Below, in pieces: positions 44,528-53,899 of a DNA stretch of 64,000 nucleotides. The DNA is from Pelagibacterium luteolum (GTDB lineage: Bacteria > Pseudomonadota > Alphaproteobacteria > Rhizobiales > Devosiaceae). Made by a program: the position numbers and the translations under genes. The stretch is taken from NCBI RefSeq assembly GCF_900100665.1, contig NZ_FNCS01000005.1, forward strand, positions 1 through 64,000. Reading direction: 5' to 3'. The notes under the pieces are model-generated. The model was given only the letters and a program-made list of their open reading frames with translations, did not search any database and was not told the origin of the DNA. Positions within the stretch are counted from its first letter, which is position 1, and the number at the start of each line of letters is the position of its first letter.

Positions 44528-45235
44528 ATGGACAAGACCGAACGCCTGTTTGCCATCATGGACGCCCTGCGCCGCCACCGACGCCCGGTGACCGCCGCGC
44601 AGCTTGCGGAAGACCAGGGCGTATCAGTGCGCACGCTCTATCGCGACATCAAGACGTTGATCGGGCTCGGTGCGCCGATCGATGGCGAGGCCGGCATGGG
44701 CTATATGCTGCGACCGGGCTTTTTTCTCCCTCCGCTGATGTTTTCGGTCGAGGAGCTCGAGGCGCTGGTGCTTGGCGCCAGGTGGGTCGAGGCGCAGCCA
44801 GATGTCGAGCTGTCGCGGGCGGCGCGCAATGCTCTCGGCAAAATCGCGACGGCATCACCGGACGATTTGCGCGACAAGATCGCCGATACCGGGCTGTGGC
44901 CGGTGTTGATCGGCGGGCAAGAGCGCGCGCTACCGCTTATGAGTCTCGTTCGGGAAGCCATGCGGACGGAACGCGCACTGGAGATCGAGTATCAAGACGA
45001 AGTGGGATCGATGTCGCGGCGTGCCATCTGGCCGCTATAGCTAGGATACTATGAAAATAAGCAGATTGTGGCCGCTTGGTGCACGCTAAGGCAGGACTTT
45101 CGGCATTTTCGGACCGACCGTATCAACGCGGCTGAACTGACCGGCGAACGGTTCGGCAAGCGACGCAGCCATTTGGCGAAGACATGGGAAGAGACCTGGC
45201 TGAGGCATCGTTCTTCGGACTGGCAGGAGGACTAA
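44528..45235 (+). pseudogene. YafY-like HTH/WYL-domain regulator broken by an in-frame amber codon
   Basis: The first 170 codons encode an HTH domain (AAQLAEDQGVSVRTLYRDIKTL) and most of a WYL domain, ending RRAIWPL. A TAG follows at 45038-45040. The same frame then continues with LGYYENKQIVAAWC, RQDFRHFRTDRI and LAKTWEETW to TAA at 45233. The family has WPxALGxFE at the break, so TAG replaces the Ala codon. Full length would be 235 residues. The truncated product lacks the end of its ligand-sensing domain. It is a recent nonsense mutation or a sequence error. It ends at a good terminator. Confidence 0.88.
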
Positions 45236-45264
45236 AAAAAGCCCCGCTCGATGGCGGGGCTTTT
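45236..45264. terminator. Bidirectional terminator between YafY-like and aldehyde dehydrogenase genes
   Basis: AAAGCCCCGC and GCGGGGCTTTT flank a TCGATG loop. Plus strand ends in TTTT and the minus strand in a run of seven Ts, serving both converging genes. Confidence 0.9.
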
Positions 45265-45285
45265 CATTTCAGTTGTTAGCGACGA

Positions 45286-46803
45286 TCAGTTGCGCAGATC
45301 TTGGGGCAGCAGTGCGTCGGGGATGTTCTGGTAGCTGACCGGACGCAGGAAGCGGCGAATGGACAGCGTGCCGACCGAGGTATGGCCGAAATTGGTCGAG
45401 GCGGGATAAGGGCCACCATGGACCATTGCATCGGCGACTTCTACGCCGGTCGGGAAGCCGTTGGCCAGGATGCGGCCTGCCTTGCGCTCAAGGATCGGCA
45501 TCAAGGACTGTCCGATTGCCGTGTCGCCGTCGTCAAGGTGGATGGTGCAGGTCAGCTGACCCACGAGGCTTTTGGCGATGGTCTGCATTTCGTCTTCGGA
45601 TGTGACGCGAACAACGAGCCCGAGTGGGCCGAAAACCTCTTCGCCGAGTTCGTGGTTGGCCAGCCATGTTTCGCCAGTGGTCTCGAAGAGATAAGGCGTA
45701 GCGTTGCGCATCTCGCTGTTCGAGGTCAGAAGTTCCTCGACGCCTGACGAGCCGGCGATACGATCACGCCCGTCGCGGTACGCCTTGGCGATGCCGTCAG
45801 TCAGCATGGTCTGGGGACCAACCTCGGATAGCGCGGCCTTGGCAGCGGACACGAAAGTATCGGCGTCGGGGCTGTCGATCACGACTGCAATACCGGGATT
45901 GGTGCAGAACTGGCCCGCACCCATGGTGAGCGAGCCTGCCCAACCCTTGCCCAAGGCTTCGCCGCGGGCCCTTGTGGCTTCGGGCAGAACGAACATGGGG
46001 TTGACCGAACCGAGTTCGCCAAAGAACGGGATGGGCTCTGGGCGTGCTGCGCAAAGATCGAACAGCGCCCTGCCCCCACCGAGCGAACCGGTGAAGCCTA
46101 CAGCCTTGATGTCGGGGTGCTGGACGAGCGCAGAACCAACATCGCGATTGCCGCCCTGGATCAGCGAGAAAACGCCGGGGTGAAGGCCGAGCTTTTCGCG
46201 CGCTGCATTGATCGCTTCGGCGACGATCTCGCCCGTGCCCGGATGGGCAGAGTGGCCCTTGACGACAACGGGACAACCCGCTGCAAGCGCCGCGGCGGTA
46301 TCGCCACCCGCTGTCGAGAAGGCGAGCGGGAAGTTGGAGGCGCCAAATACGGCCACTGGGCCAATGGGGCGCTGGACCATTTTCAGATCAGGACGCGGGG
46401 CCGGCTGCCGGTCGGGAAGTGCTTCATCGTGACGAACGTCAAGATAGGTTCCAGCTTCGATATGCGATGCAAAGAACCTGAGCTGGCCGGTCGTCCGACC
46501 GCGTTCGCCATTGAGGCGGGCTTCGGGCAGTCCGGTTTCCTGAGTGCCGATTTCGGTGATCGCTTCGGCGCGGGCCTCGATCTCGTCGGCAATAAGGTTG
46601 AGAAATTTGGCGCGGTCGGCGCGGGAGGAATAACCATAGGACCAGAACGCCTCTTCGGCGGCCTTGGCCGCGCGATCGACCAGCTCAACCGTGCCCACGG
46701 CAAACTCATGCGAAGGGCCGGAAGCGGGTTCAGAGCTGAACGTTTTCTCCCCAGCAATCCAAGTGCCCGCAATCAAGTGCTTGCCGTGCGGTGTGAACGT
46801 CAT
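45286..46803 (-). CDS. Aldehyde dehydrogenase (NADP+), 2-oxoglutarate-semialdehyde type
   Basis: The 505-residue enzyme follows the layout of alpha-ketoglutaric semialdehyde dehydrogenases, which end pentose and hydroxyproline breakdown. Cofactor site GFTGSLGGGRALFD, catalytic Glu in FFGELGSVNP and catalytic Cys in GAGQFCTNPG are present. GAGGACAGGCG precedes the ATG. There are no sugar or proline genes nearby, so the physiological substrate is open. Confidence 0.92.
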   Translation of the reverse strand: MTFTPHGKHLIAGTWIAGEKTFSSEPASGPSHEFAVGTVELVDRAAKAAEEAFWSYGYSSRADRAKFLNLIADEIEARAEAITEIGTQETGLPEARLNGERGRTTGQLRFFASHIEAGTYLDVRHDEALPDRQPAPRPDLKMVQRPIGPVAVFGASNFPLAFSTAGGDTAAALAAGCPVVVKGHSAHPGTGEIVAEAINAAREKLGLHPGVFSLIQGGNRDVGSALVQHPDIKAVGFTGSLGGGRALFDLCAARPEPIPFFGELGSVNPMFVLPEATRARGEALGKGWAGSLTMGAGQFCTNPGIAVVIDSPDADTFVSAAKAALSEVGPQTMLTDGIAKAYRDGRDRIAGSSGVEELLTSNSEMRNATPYLFETTGETWLANHELGEEVFGPLGLVVRVTSEDEMQTIAKSLVGQLTCTIHLDDGDTAIGQSLMPILERKAGRILANGFPTGVEVADAMVHGGPYPASTNFGHTSVGTLSIRRFLRPVSYQNIPDALLPQDLRN

Positions 46804-46992
46804 CGCCTGTCCTCGTCATCTGTGTGGTAAAATCACCCGCCTGCACCGGCGGTCATGAATAAGTATGATAATTGGGAGCGCACCATGGCATTTTCAACCC
46901 CGGTTTGGCCAGAGCCAATGTGGTGAAATGCCTTACGACTTCCGGCCTAGGTATAGGACATCTCGCCCGATCTTAGCCGCATCGGCGACGGC

Positions 46993-47598
46993 CTAGGCGC
47001 GTGCCGCCGTCCATGCGACGACCTGGCGGAGCACGTTATCAAGTGCGGTATTAAGCGCCCCGACGACCACCACCTGGTTGAGCGAGGTGGAGCCGACATC
47101 TGCCGAAAACTCCTCGCTTGCCATGACCCTGCGCGAGCGGTCATCGACGAGCTGGATGGCGAGCGCTACGCGCGCCAGCGCTGTTCCGTCGGTGGTGTCG
47201 AGCTCGAACGCGCGTATGTCGGTGGAGAGGATGATGTCGAGCGCCACGGGATCGGTGGGCTTGCCGATATTTGTCACGCCGGCATCGCGAAAGGCTTGCA
47301 ACATGCGCGTCTGCACGAGCAGTGGCAGGCGGTCGGACCATTGAGAGTCCTGCAGATAGCTCAGAATGCCGCCGGGCTGGCGGACCACGATGCGCTGGCT
47401 GTCATAGGTGGCGATCGTCGATGGCTCGCGCACGACGACCATGCGGGTCGATCTGCGGGCAACAGATTGTGGCGCGCCGGGGGTCAGGTCATAGGTAACC
47501 GGGGCCGAGGCACCGAGGCTTACGCACCCCGCCAGAGCCGAAGTGAGGCCTATTGCCGAAAACGATAGAAATGTACGCCGGCCGAATTTCGCAGTCAT
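46993..47598 (-). CDS. ABC-type transport auxiliary lipoprotein (PqiC-like) of the MCE system
   Basis: The 201-residue lipoprotein has a lipobox LAGC (acylated C25) after the TLSFSAIGLTS-like hydrophobic stretch. A single PqiC/ABC_trans_aux domain follows, with YDLTPGAP, IVVRQPGGILSYLQDSQWSDRLPLLVQ and FSADVGS. Such lipoproteins attach MCE transporters to the outer membrane. It is the last gene of the mlaE-mlaF-mlaD-like operon, 40 bases after the MlaD gene. GAGG precedes the ATG. A twin Arg (KFGRRTF) occurs before the hydrophobic part, so Tat use cannot be excluded. Confidence 0.9.
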   Translation of the reverse strand: MTAKFGRRTFLSFSAIGLTSALAGCVSLGASAPVTYDLTPGAPQSVARRSTRMVVVREPSTIATYDSQRIVVRQPGGILSYLQDSQWSDRLPLLVQTRMLQAFRDAGVTNIGKPTDPVALDIILSTDIRAFELDTTDGTALARVALAIQLVDDRSRRVMASEEFSADVGSTSLNQVVVVGALNTALDNVLRQVVAWTAARA

Positions 47599-47638
47599 AT
47601 CTCATCCTCTACTGTCAGCCAGCGGGCCGTAAAATCGG

Positions 47639-49306
47639 TCACGGAGCGAAATCACGCACTGTCTCGCCGCCAAATACAAGCGACTGGGGATTGCTCTCGA
47701 TCTGGTTCATAACGCGATTGAAGAGCTGAAGGCTCCGCACGGCCTCATTGGCAAGCGTCGTGTAGGCGCCCAGACCGTTATTGGTGAAGGTCGTAATACC
47801 ATTCGAAATGGCGGCGGTGCGCTCGTCCAACGCGTTTGCAAGGCTTTCGACCGAATTTGCCGCCGACCCGATATTGGCAATGAGGGCGGCGCCCTCTTCG
47901 GACGACGCCATGGCATTCAGGCGCTCGGAAAGATCGCGGATAGAATTGGCGGCAGCGCTGAAATCGGCGAAGAGGTTCTGCCCGTCATCGGATGCCACCA
48001 TGCCATCGACGCGATCGATCAACTGGCGAAGCGATGTTGCCGTCGCACCGATTTCCTCAAACAGCATACGTCCGTCTTCGGTGGTTACCATTTCGTCGAC
48101 GCGGGCGATGATGGTGTCGACACGCTCGGTGGCCGTTCCCAGCGTTTCGGTGAAATCGCGCGTGTTGGCGAGAATTCTGTCGACGTTCTCTGCATTGCTG
48201 CCCAACGCAGCCGAGAAGGAATCGATGTTTTCCATGGCGCGACCGATCACTTGCGGATCGATCGCAGCCGACGCCCGATCGAAGAGTTCGAGCGTACCTT
48301 GCAGCCCGTCCGACACGCCGGACAAATTGCTGGCCAGCGCACGCGCATCGGTAAAGAAACCCTCGATGTTCTCGGTGTTCTGCGCAAGGGTCTGCGCAAA
48401 GGCACCGATGTCGGCAATGGTCATACGCACGTCGTCAGCGGGTACGGCAGCGACGATGGCGCGCACCTCCCCGGTCAGAAGTCGCAATTCGTCAGACAGC
48501 GGACCGATCTGGTCGGCCGTACGCGTCATCGACGACAGGAAGCCGTTAATCCCATCCGAGTTCGCAGCCAGCGCGTTCGAGAAGGTTTCGGCGTTTGCGA
48601 TCGTCGTCGTCAGGCTCTCGCGATTGCTGGCGACCAGCATTTCCAGCTCGCTGAACGTGTTGGTCACACTTTCGAGCGTGCCGCGGACATTGGTGACGAT
48701 AGCGTCGAAATCCGAGCCATCCCCTGCTCCTTGCACCAGATTGGCGAGGCCGCTGGAGAGTTGGTCGATATTGTTGAGGGTCGATGCAAGGCTATCCTCG
48801 TTGGAGGCGAAGAAGGTCTCGATGCGGGCAAAGGTTGATTCGGCGCTGGCGATGATGTCCCTCGCGCCCTCCATAATGAGCTGGAAGTCGGACGCTTCGC
48901 CTTGCATCGTCGCCATGGTCTGCCCCTCGGGCGGAACGAGGCGTCCAGCTTCGAGCGACCCGCCGAGCAATTGAATGTTGGCGATGCCGGTCAGCCCCTG
49001 AACTTCGAGGATCGCGCGCGTGTCGTTCATGACCGGTGCGTCGGCTTCAACGCCAATGCGTGCCAGAACCTGGCTGGGATCATCGGGGTTGATCGAAACC
49101 GCTTCCACGGTGCCCACCCGAATACCGTTGAAGAGAACGTTGGTCCCTGCCCCAAGGCCAGTCACCGCGCCGTCAAAAACGATGCGATACGCTGCGCGTT
49201 CGCGCACGCTGTCGGCGATGGAGAACCAGTAGATGAAGCCCATAAACCCGACGACGACGAGGGTCACGAACGCGCCTACAATGGCATAGTTTGCTTTGTT
49301 TTCCAT
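47639..49306 (-). CDS. MlaD-type MCE protein with very long C-terminal helical region
   Basis: The 555-residue protein has one membrane segment (8-28) and one MCE domain (about 38-118, GTNVLFNGIRVGTVEAVSINPDDP). About 430 residues of predicted helix follow, with repeated AENVDRIL / NRESLTTTIAN-like units. MCE rings carry lipids between the inner and outer membranes; the helical part may form a needle across the periplasm as in PqiB-type proteins. E. coli MlaD has only 183 residues. The ATG at 49306 is chosen because the longer frame opens with TTG. It lies 5 bases after the ATPase gene. Confidence 0.92.
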   Translation of the reverse strand: MENKANYAIVGAFVTLVVVGFMGFIYWFSIADSVRERAAYRIVFDGAVTGLGAGTNVLFNGIRVGTVEAVSINPDDPSQVLARIGVEADAPVMNDTRAILEVQGLTGIANIQLLGGSLEAGRLVPPEGQTMATMQGEASDFQLIMEGARDIIASAESTFARIETFFASNEDSLASTLNNIDQLSSGLANLVQGAGDGSDFDAIVTNVRGTLESVTNTFSELEMLVASNRESLTTTIANAETFSNALAANSDGINGFLSSMTRTADQIGPLSDELRLLTGEVRAIVAAVPADDVRMTIADIGAFAQTLAQNTENIEGFFTDARALASNLSGVSDGLQGTLELFDRASAAIDPQVIGRAMENIDSFSAALGSNAENVDRILANTRDFTETLGTATERVDTIIARVDEMVTTEDGRMLFEEIGATATSLRQLIDRVDGMVASDDGQNLFADFSAAANSIRDLSERLNAMASSEEGAALIANIGSAANSVESLANALDERTAAISNGITTFTNNGLGAYTTLANEAVRSLQLFNRVMNQIESNPQSLVFGGETVRDFAP

Positions 49307-49311
49307 TGCGT

Positions 49312-50094
49312 TCAACTTTTCTCGAGGTGCCGGGCGCGCGGACCGTGGAAATAATCTTGCAGCCAGGGGTCGTCAGAATTCATCAGTTCAGCCAGCGTCC
49401 CGACTTCGAGCAATTTGCCACTCCCCAGAGCCGCTATACGGTCGCAGACCGTGACGAGACTGTCGAGGTCGTGGGTCACCATATAGACGGTAAGGCCGAG
49501 CGCGTCTTTGAGGCTCAAGACAAGTTCATCGAACCGCGCGGCACCGATGGGATCAAGGCCGGCCGTCGGTTCGTCCAGAAAGACGATGTCGGGATCGAGC
49601 GAGAGCGCGCGCGCCAGAGCGGCCCTTTTGATCATGCCGCCCGAGAGCTCGGAGGGATAAAGATTTTCCGCGCCCACCGGCAGACCTACCAGATCGATCT
49701 TGAACCTTGCGATGTCGCGGCGCAGTTTTCTCGGCATGTCGAGGTGTTCACGCAGGGGAAACTCGACGTTTTCGAGCACGGTAAGCGCAGAAAACAGCGC
49801 ACCTTGCTGGAAGAGGACGCCCCAGCGACGCTCGATTTCCACGCGCTGCTTACGGGGCAGTGCCGAATATTCGCGGCCCAGAACCTCGATCGTGCCTGAG
49901 CGCTTTGGCAGCAAGCCGATGACCGTCCGCAGCGTCACTGACTTGCCGGAACCCGATGGGCCGATGACGCCCAATACTTCGCCGCGGCGGACATCGAGGC
50001 TGAACCCGTCGATGACGTTGCGGCCGTCAAAGCCCACAACGAGGTCGCGGATCGAGATGATGGGATCGGGCGTAGTTGCATCGATCATGATCAA
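49312..50094 (-). CDS. MlaF-type ABC transporter ATPase
   Basis: The 260-residue ATPase powers the MCE lipid transporter. Walker A GPSGSGKSVTLR, signature LSGGMIKRAALARAL and Walker B DIVFLDEPTAGLDP are intact; the GGMxKRxALARA form of the signature is that of Mla/Mce ATPases. Its start overlaps the permease stop (ATGA). The tail HGPRARHLEKS follows the MlaF pattern of an extended C terminus. Confidence 0.95.
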   Translation of the reverse strand: MIMIDATTPDPIISIRDLVVGFDGRNVIDGFSLDVRRGEVLGVIGPSGSGKSVTLRTVIGLLPKRSGTIEVLGREYSALPRKQRVEIERRWGVLFQQGALFSALTVLENVEFPLREHLDMPRKLRRDIARFKIDLVGLPVGAENLYPSELSGGMIKRAALARALSLDPDIVFLDEPTAGLDPIGAARFDELVLSLKDALGLTVYMVTHDLDSLVTVCDRIAALGSGKLLEVGTLAELMNSDDPWLQDYFHGPRARHLEKS

Positions 50095-51230
50095 AAACCG
50101 ATCGCTGCAAAGAACATGGCGAAAACGCCATCGGCGACTATGACGAGAAAGATGGCCCGGACGACGGATGCTGTCGTGTGACGTCCAAGCGATTCGGCGC
50201 TGCCTGCGACCTTGAAGCCTTCATTGGTGGCGACGAGCCCGATGATGATCGCCATGACGGGTGCCTTTATCAACCCAACCATGAGGGTCCGGAGATTAAG
50301 CGCGCCCTGCAACCTGTCGAGAAAGATATCGAGCGGTATGCCGCCATAGATGAGCGCGACGATCGCGGCGCCGGCGAGGCCGGATAGAGCGCCGATAAAG
50401 GCCAGGAATGGCAGGCCAATCAGAAGCGCTACCATGCGCGGCAGGATCAGGGCCTGATAAGGATCGACGCCCATGACCGAAAGCGCATCGAGTTCTTCGC
50501 GCATCCGCATCGAGCCGAGTTCGGCGGTGATGGCGGATCCTGAGCGACCGGCGATCATGATGGCGGCGAGCAACAGGCCCACTTCGCGCAGCATCAGGAT
50601 GGCGGCGAGATCCACCACGTAAATCGCGACGCCGAAATTGTTGAGCTGAAGGATCGATTGCTGGGTGACAATCGCGCCGACGACGACTGAGATCAGAACG
50701 ACAATGGGCACCGCGCGAAGAGCGATCAGGTCGAACTGATTGACCAGGGCCGCGAATCGGAACGGGGCGCGGAAGGTCAGCGTTGCGCCGGCCGCGGCGA
50801 GCGTTCGTCCCAGCACCGCATGGATGGATACGAGGTCGGAAACCGCGTTAGCGGTCATATGGCCGAGGGCATCGAACGGGCGCACCAATGACGGTAGGCG
50901 CTTGCGCGGCTCGGCGGAATGGACTTCGAGGGTGTTGACGTGCCCGAGCAATGCCGCCTGTGAGGGCGTTGCGCCGGTGATCGAGGTTTCGACGTCAGAG
51001 CCATACGCCGTGCGGCGCTGCGCAAGCATCAGCGCCCCGACCGTATCGATGGAAGAAACGCCCGCGAGATCGAATTGCACGGCTTGGGGTTTTGGGTGGC
51101 GCGCGAAGGCGTCGTCGACGCGCTTTTGCATCTCGCGCGCCCAGCGCGTCGTCCATGCGCCCGACAAGCGTGCAACGAGCGTGGTCCCGGAGCCGGAAAT
51201 CTCGATATGGGGATCGTCCGGATCGGTCAT
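50091..51230 (-). CDS. MlaE-type permease fused to an N-terminal STAS domain
   Basis: The 379-residue protein joins a STAS domain (about 5-100, with FDLAGVSSIDTVGALMLAQRR), the role played by separate MlaB in E. coli, to an MlaE permease. The permease shows LREVGLLLAAIMIAGRSGSAITAELG and MRMREELDALSVMGVDP. It is the first gene of the operon and overlaps mlaF. The ATG at 51230 follows AGAAGAG; upstream in-frame residues are basic and not protein-like. Such STAS-permease fusions are usual in alphaproteobacteria. Confidence 0.94.
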   Translation of the reverse strand: MTDPDDPHIEISGSGTTLVARLSGAWTTRWAREMQKRVDDAFARHPKPQAVQFDLAGVSSIDTVGALMLAQRRTAYGSDVETSITGATPSQAALLGHVNTLEVHSAEPRKRLPSLVRPFDALGHMTANAVSDLVSIHAVLGRTLAAAGATLTFRAPFRFAALVNQFDLIALRAVPIVVLISVVVGAIVTQQSILQLNNFGVAIYVVDLAAILMLREVGLLLAAIMIAGRSGSAITAELGSMRMREELDALSVMGVDPYQALILPRMVALLIGLPFLAFIGALSGLAGAAIVALIYGGIPLDIFLDRLQGALNLRTLMVGLIKAPVMAIIIGLVATNEGFKVAGSAESLGRHTTASVVRAIFLVIVADGVFAMFFAAIGF

Positions 51231-51425
51231 CAGCTCTTCTGCCACTCTCCCTGCCAAGTCCTTGCGACTGCCGCGTTTATTACCACGACGCGCCAACAAT
51301 GTCTCAAGTCGCGCTGGTCACGAAAAGGCAATCATGCGTCAATGGCGCCGAGTGATGCATTTCTGCAATGGACCGGGCTGACACTACGGCGTTCTGGCGA
51401 TCGACGCCTGGTGGGCGGCGTAGCC

Positions 51426-51590
51426 CTATTCCGGTTCTTCGTCGCGTGGCTGCTCGCCCAATGGCCAGTTTCGGCTGCGGCCATTGGTTAGCACGTCGAC
51501 CGTGCCGAGAATGATGATGAGCGGACCGAGGAAAAACCACATCCACGCTATCCGAAGACGGTGCAAGATGGGGGCAGGATGGCCTGACAT
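51426..51590 (-). CDS. Small single-span membrane protein of 54 residues
   Basis: This short frame opens MSGHPAPILHRLRIAW, has a hydrophobic span (about 15-33, WMWFFLGPLIIILGTVDVLT) and ends in an acidic tail GEQPRDEEPE before TAG. AGG lies 8 bases before the ATG. The basic-then-hydrophobic-then-acidic order and Trp-flanked span look like a real membrane protein, not chance. I do not recognise the family. It is upstream of the MCE permease gene on the same strand, about 195 bases away, so it could be an accessory to it. Confidence 0.6.
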   Translation of the reverse strand: MSGHPAPILHRLRIAWMWFFLGPLIIILGTVDVLTNGRSRNWPLGEQPRDEEPE

Positions 51591-51780
51591 GACGGAACCT
51601 GGGCGTTTGCGGGAACCGTGATCGATGCGCGCATTGCGTCGATCACGTGGGCGTTCCAGGCACGTGCCAGGCTCGCTCGAATGAGAGCACGGGTCATTGC
51701 AAGCGTCAAATGAAATTCGTGGTTAACCTCAGCGTGCCCTTCGGGTGCTGAACGCACATTCGCGGTGGTGGCGAAAAAGA

Positions 51781-51870
51781 TGGCGGGTGGGAGGAGATTC
51801 GAACTCCCGAGACGCTCTCACGCCCGCCGGTTTTCAAGACCGGTGCAATCAACCACTCTGCCACCCACCC
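51781..51870 (-). tRNA. tRNA-Ser (anticodon UGA)
   Basis: Read on the minus strand, GGGTGGG (51864-51870) pairs with CCCACCC (51785-51791), followed by discriminator G and encoded CCA (51781-51783). The anticodon loop reads CTTGAAA, giving UGA (serine UCN codons, mainly UCA). The T-arm GAGTTCGAATCTC and a long variable arm are present. Confidence 0.96.
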
Positions 51871-51913
51871 GCTGGGTATCGGACCGACGCCGGTCCGGTT
51901 GATCGGTGCCGGT

Positions 51914-52843
51914 TTAGCCGTTCATTCTCTGGCTGTCCAGTGGATCGGGGACGGGCGCCGCTATGGGTGGTTTGCGTCGTCCGATCATGTCCTTGCTGGC
52001 AAGGACTGCGCCGCCGGTGATCAGGATGCAGGCTAGCGCGATAGGCACAGTTAGTGTGCTGATGCCAAAGACGATGAGAAGCAGGGTCGAGAGAAGCGGC
52101 GCGGCATAGCTGGCGGCGCCGAGAACCTGGATGTTGCCGTGTTTAACGCCATAGTCCCACACGAAAAATGCGCCGCCCACTGGCATCAATCCCATGCCGA
52201 TCACCGCAAGCCATTCGACAGTTCCGCTCGGCATGACCGTTTCTTCGAGTGTGAGATGGCAGACCAGTGAGAGGACAGCGGCAGCAGCGCAATACCAAGT
52301 GACCATCCGGGTGGGCACGGCAGCATAGCGACGCGAGAGGAGCGAATAGGCCGCCCATGTGATCGCGGCGAGAACGGCGATGCCGTATCCAAACGCAAAT
52401 TGGGGGTCGAAAGCGAAACGCCCGCCCTGCGAAACGATCAAGACAGTACCCGCCAAACCAAGCAGCGCGCCGGCGATATGGTGCCATTTCAGCCCCCCGC
52501 CGGGCATGAGCGCAGAGCCAAAAACGATTAGTAGCGGCCAGAGATAGTTGATGAGATTGGCTTCAACGACGGGCGCGTTGCGGACTGCCGAAAAGTAAAA
52601 GAAGTGGTAGCCAAACAGACCACCGACGCCGATCACCCAAGCCATGGCGGGGACCTTGGCGGGAGTCGTGGCTGAAGCCCGCCGTGTCGCGACCAATCCG
52701 ATAACGGTTGCGATGGAGAAAGAGAATGCGCAGAGAAGGAAGGGCGGAACGCTGCCGGACAGGCTCGAGAAGAGCGCCAATAGCGCCCACATCAAGATTG
52801 CGAGAAAGCCAATCAGCGTGGCGCGCACGGTCATTTCAAACAT
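51914..52843 (-). CDS. EamA/DMT family exporter (YddG-like)
   Basis: A membrane protein of about 309 residues with ten hydrophobic segments in two repeats of the EamA type. Segments such as YHFFYFSAVRNAPVVEANLINYLWPLLIV are typical of the YddG group that exports aromatic or other amino acids. The substrate is not certain. I use the ATG at 52843; an ATG at 52834 is almost as good. The longer frame up to 52897 has no similarity. Confidence 0.88.
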   Translation of the reverse strand: MFEMTVRATLIGFLAILMWALLALFSSLSGSVPPFLLCAFSFSIATVIGLVATRRASATTPAKVPAMAWVIGVGGLFGYHFFYFSAVRNAPVVEANLINYLWPLLIVFGSALMPGGGLKWHHIAGALLGLAGTVLIVSQGGRFAFDPQFAFGYGIAVLAAITWAAYSLLSRRYAAVPTRMVTWYCAAAAVLSLVCHLTLEETVMPSGTVEWLAVIGMGLMPVGGAFFVWDYGVKHGNIQVLGAASYAAPLLSTLLLIVFGISTLTVPIALACILITGGAVLASKDMIGRRKPPIAAPVPDPLDSQRMNG

Positions 52844-52923
52844 CTCGGGACAAGAGAAAAGGCGCCGATCGCGCGACGCCCTTTCATGCACTAGCATGGG
52901 TCAGCCGATAGAAAAACCGGCGA

Positions 52924-53892
52924 TTATGGAATGAGGATCGTAGAGCCGACGGTCTTGCGGCCCTCGAGAGCGCGATGGGCGTCCGCGGCGTCGGCAAGGC
53001 TGAAGCGTTGGCCGATATGAGGCTTGATCGCGCCGGATTCGACGGCCCCAAACAGCGCTTTGGCGCCCGCCAACAGGGCGTTGCGCTCTGCGAAATAATG
53101 GGCGCCCAGTGGGCGAGTCAGAAACAGCGAGCCTTTTCGCGCGAGGATGCCGAGGTCCGGGACCGTGACCGGGCCAGTTGCGTTTCCGAAGCTGACCATG
53201 AGTCCCAGCGGGCGGAGACAATCGAGGGATTTTTCAAACGTTGCCTGCCCGACCCCGTCATAGACGACATCCACGCCCTTGCCGCCGGTCAATTCGCGCA
53301 CGCTAACCGCAAAGTCCTCACTCGTGTAATTGATGACTTCATCGCAACCATTGGCGAGCGCGAGTTCGACCTTTTCCGGGCTGCCAGCGGTGCCGATCAC
53401 ACGGGCGCCGATCGATTTGGCCCATTGGCCGGCGATCAGGCCCATGCCGCCGGCTGCCGCATGGAAGAGGATGGTTTCACCAGCGCGCACCGGCCAAGTG
53501 AGAAACAGCAGATAATATGCGGTCAGGCCCTTGAGCATGATTGCCGCAGCGGTTTCGTAGTCGATCGCATCGGGCAAGAGCACAGCCTTGGCGGCCGGCA
53601 TGATGCGCTCTTCGCAATAGGAACCGATCGTGCCTTGATAGGCGATGCGGTCGCCCGGCTTGAAACTCGTTACACCAGCACCGACCGATATTACCTCGCC
53701 AGCGCCTTCCGAGCCGGGGATCAACGGCAGCGGATTGGGGTAGAGGCCAGTACGATGGTAGGTGTCGATGAAATTGACGCCAATGGCATGGTGGCGAACG
53801 CGGATTTCGCCCGACCCGGGCTCACCGATTTCGTGTTCGCGATAGCTGAGGGCCTCGGGTCCACCAAACTGATCGACGAGAATTGCTTTCAT
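52924..53892 (-). CDS. NADPH:quinone oxidoreductase, zeta-crystallin type
   Basis: The 322-residue zinc-free medium-chain reductase matches the Qor family, which moves electrons from NADPH to quinones. The NADPH site FHAAAGGMGLIAGQWAKSIGARVIGTAG and the N-terminal GVNFIDTYHRTGLYP are typical. The ATG at 53892 is used; the upstream extension overlaps terC. It follows the TerC gene closely on the same strand and could be cotranscribed with it. Confidence 0.94.
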   Translation of the reverse strand: MKAILVDQFGGPEALSYREHEIGEPGSGEIRVRHHAIGVNFIDTYHRTGLYPNPLPLIPGSEGAGEVISVGAGVTSFKPGDRIAYQGTIGSYCEERIMPAAKAVLLPDAIDYETAAAIMLKGLTAYYLLFLTWPVRAGETILFHAAAGGMGLIAGQWAKSIGARVIGTAGSPEKVELALANGCDEVINYTSEDFAVSVRELTGGKGVDVVYDGVGQATFEKSLDCLRPLGLMVSFGNATGPVTVPDLGILARKGSLFLTRPLGAHYFAERNALLAGAKALFGAVESGAIKPHIGQRFSLADAADAHRALEGRKTVGSTILIP

Positions 53893-53899
53893 ACCAGGT

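Noticed and set aside
47781-48974. 397-codon frame on the plus strand across the MlaD gene
   Set aside because: Antisense to repeated helical sequence; Ser/Ala/Arg-rich translation without family resemblance.
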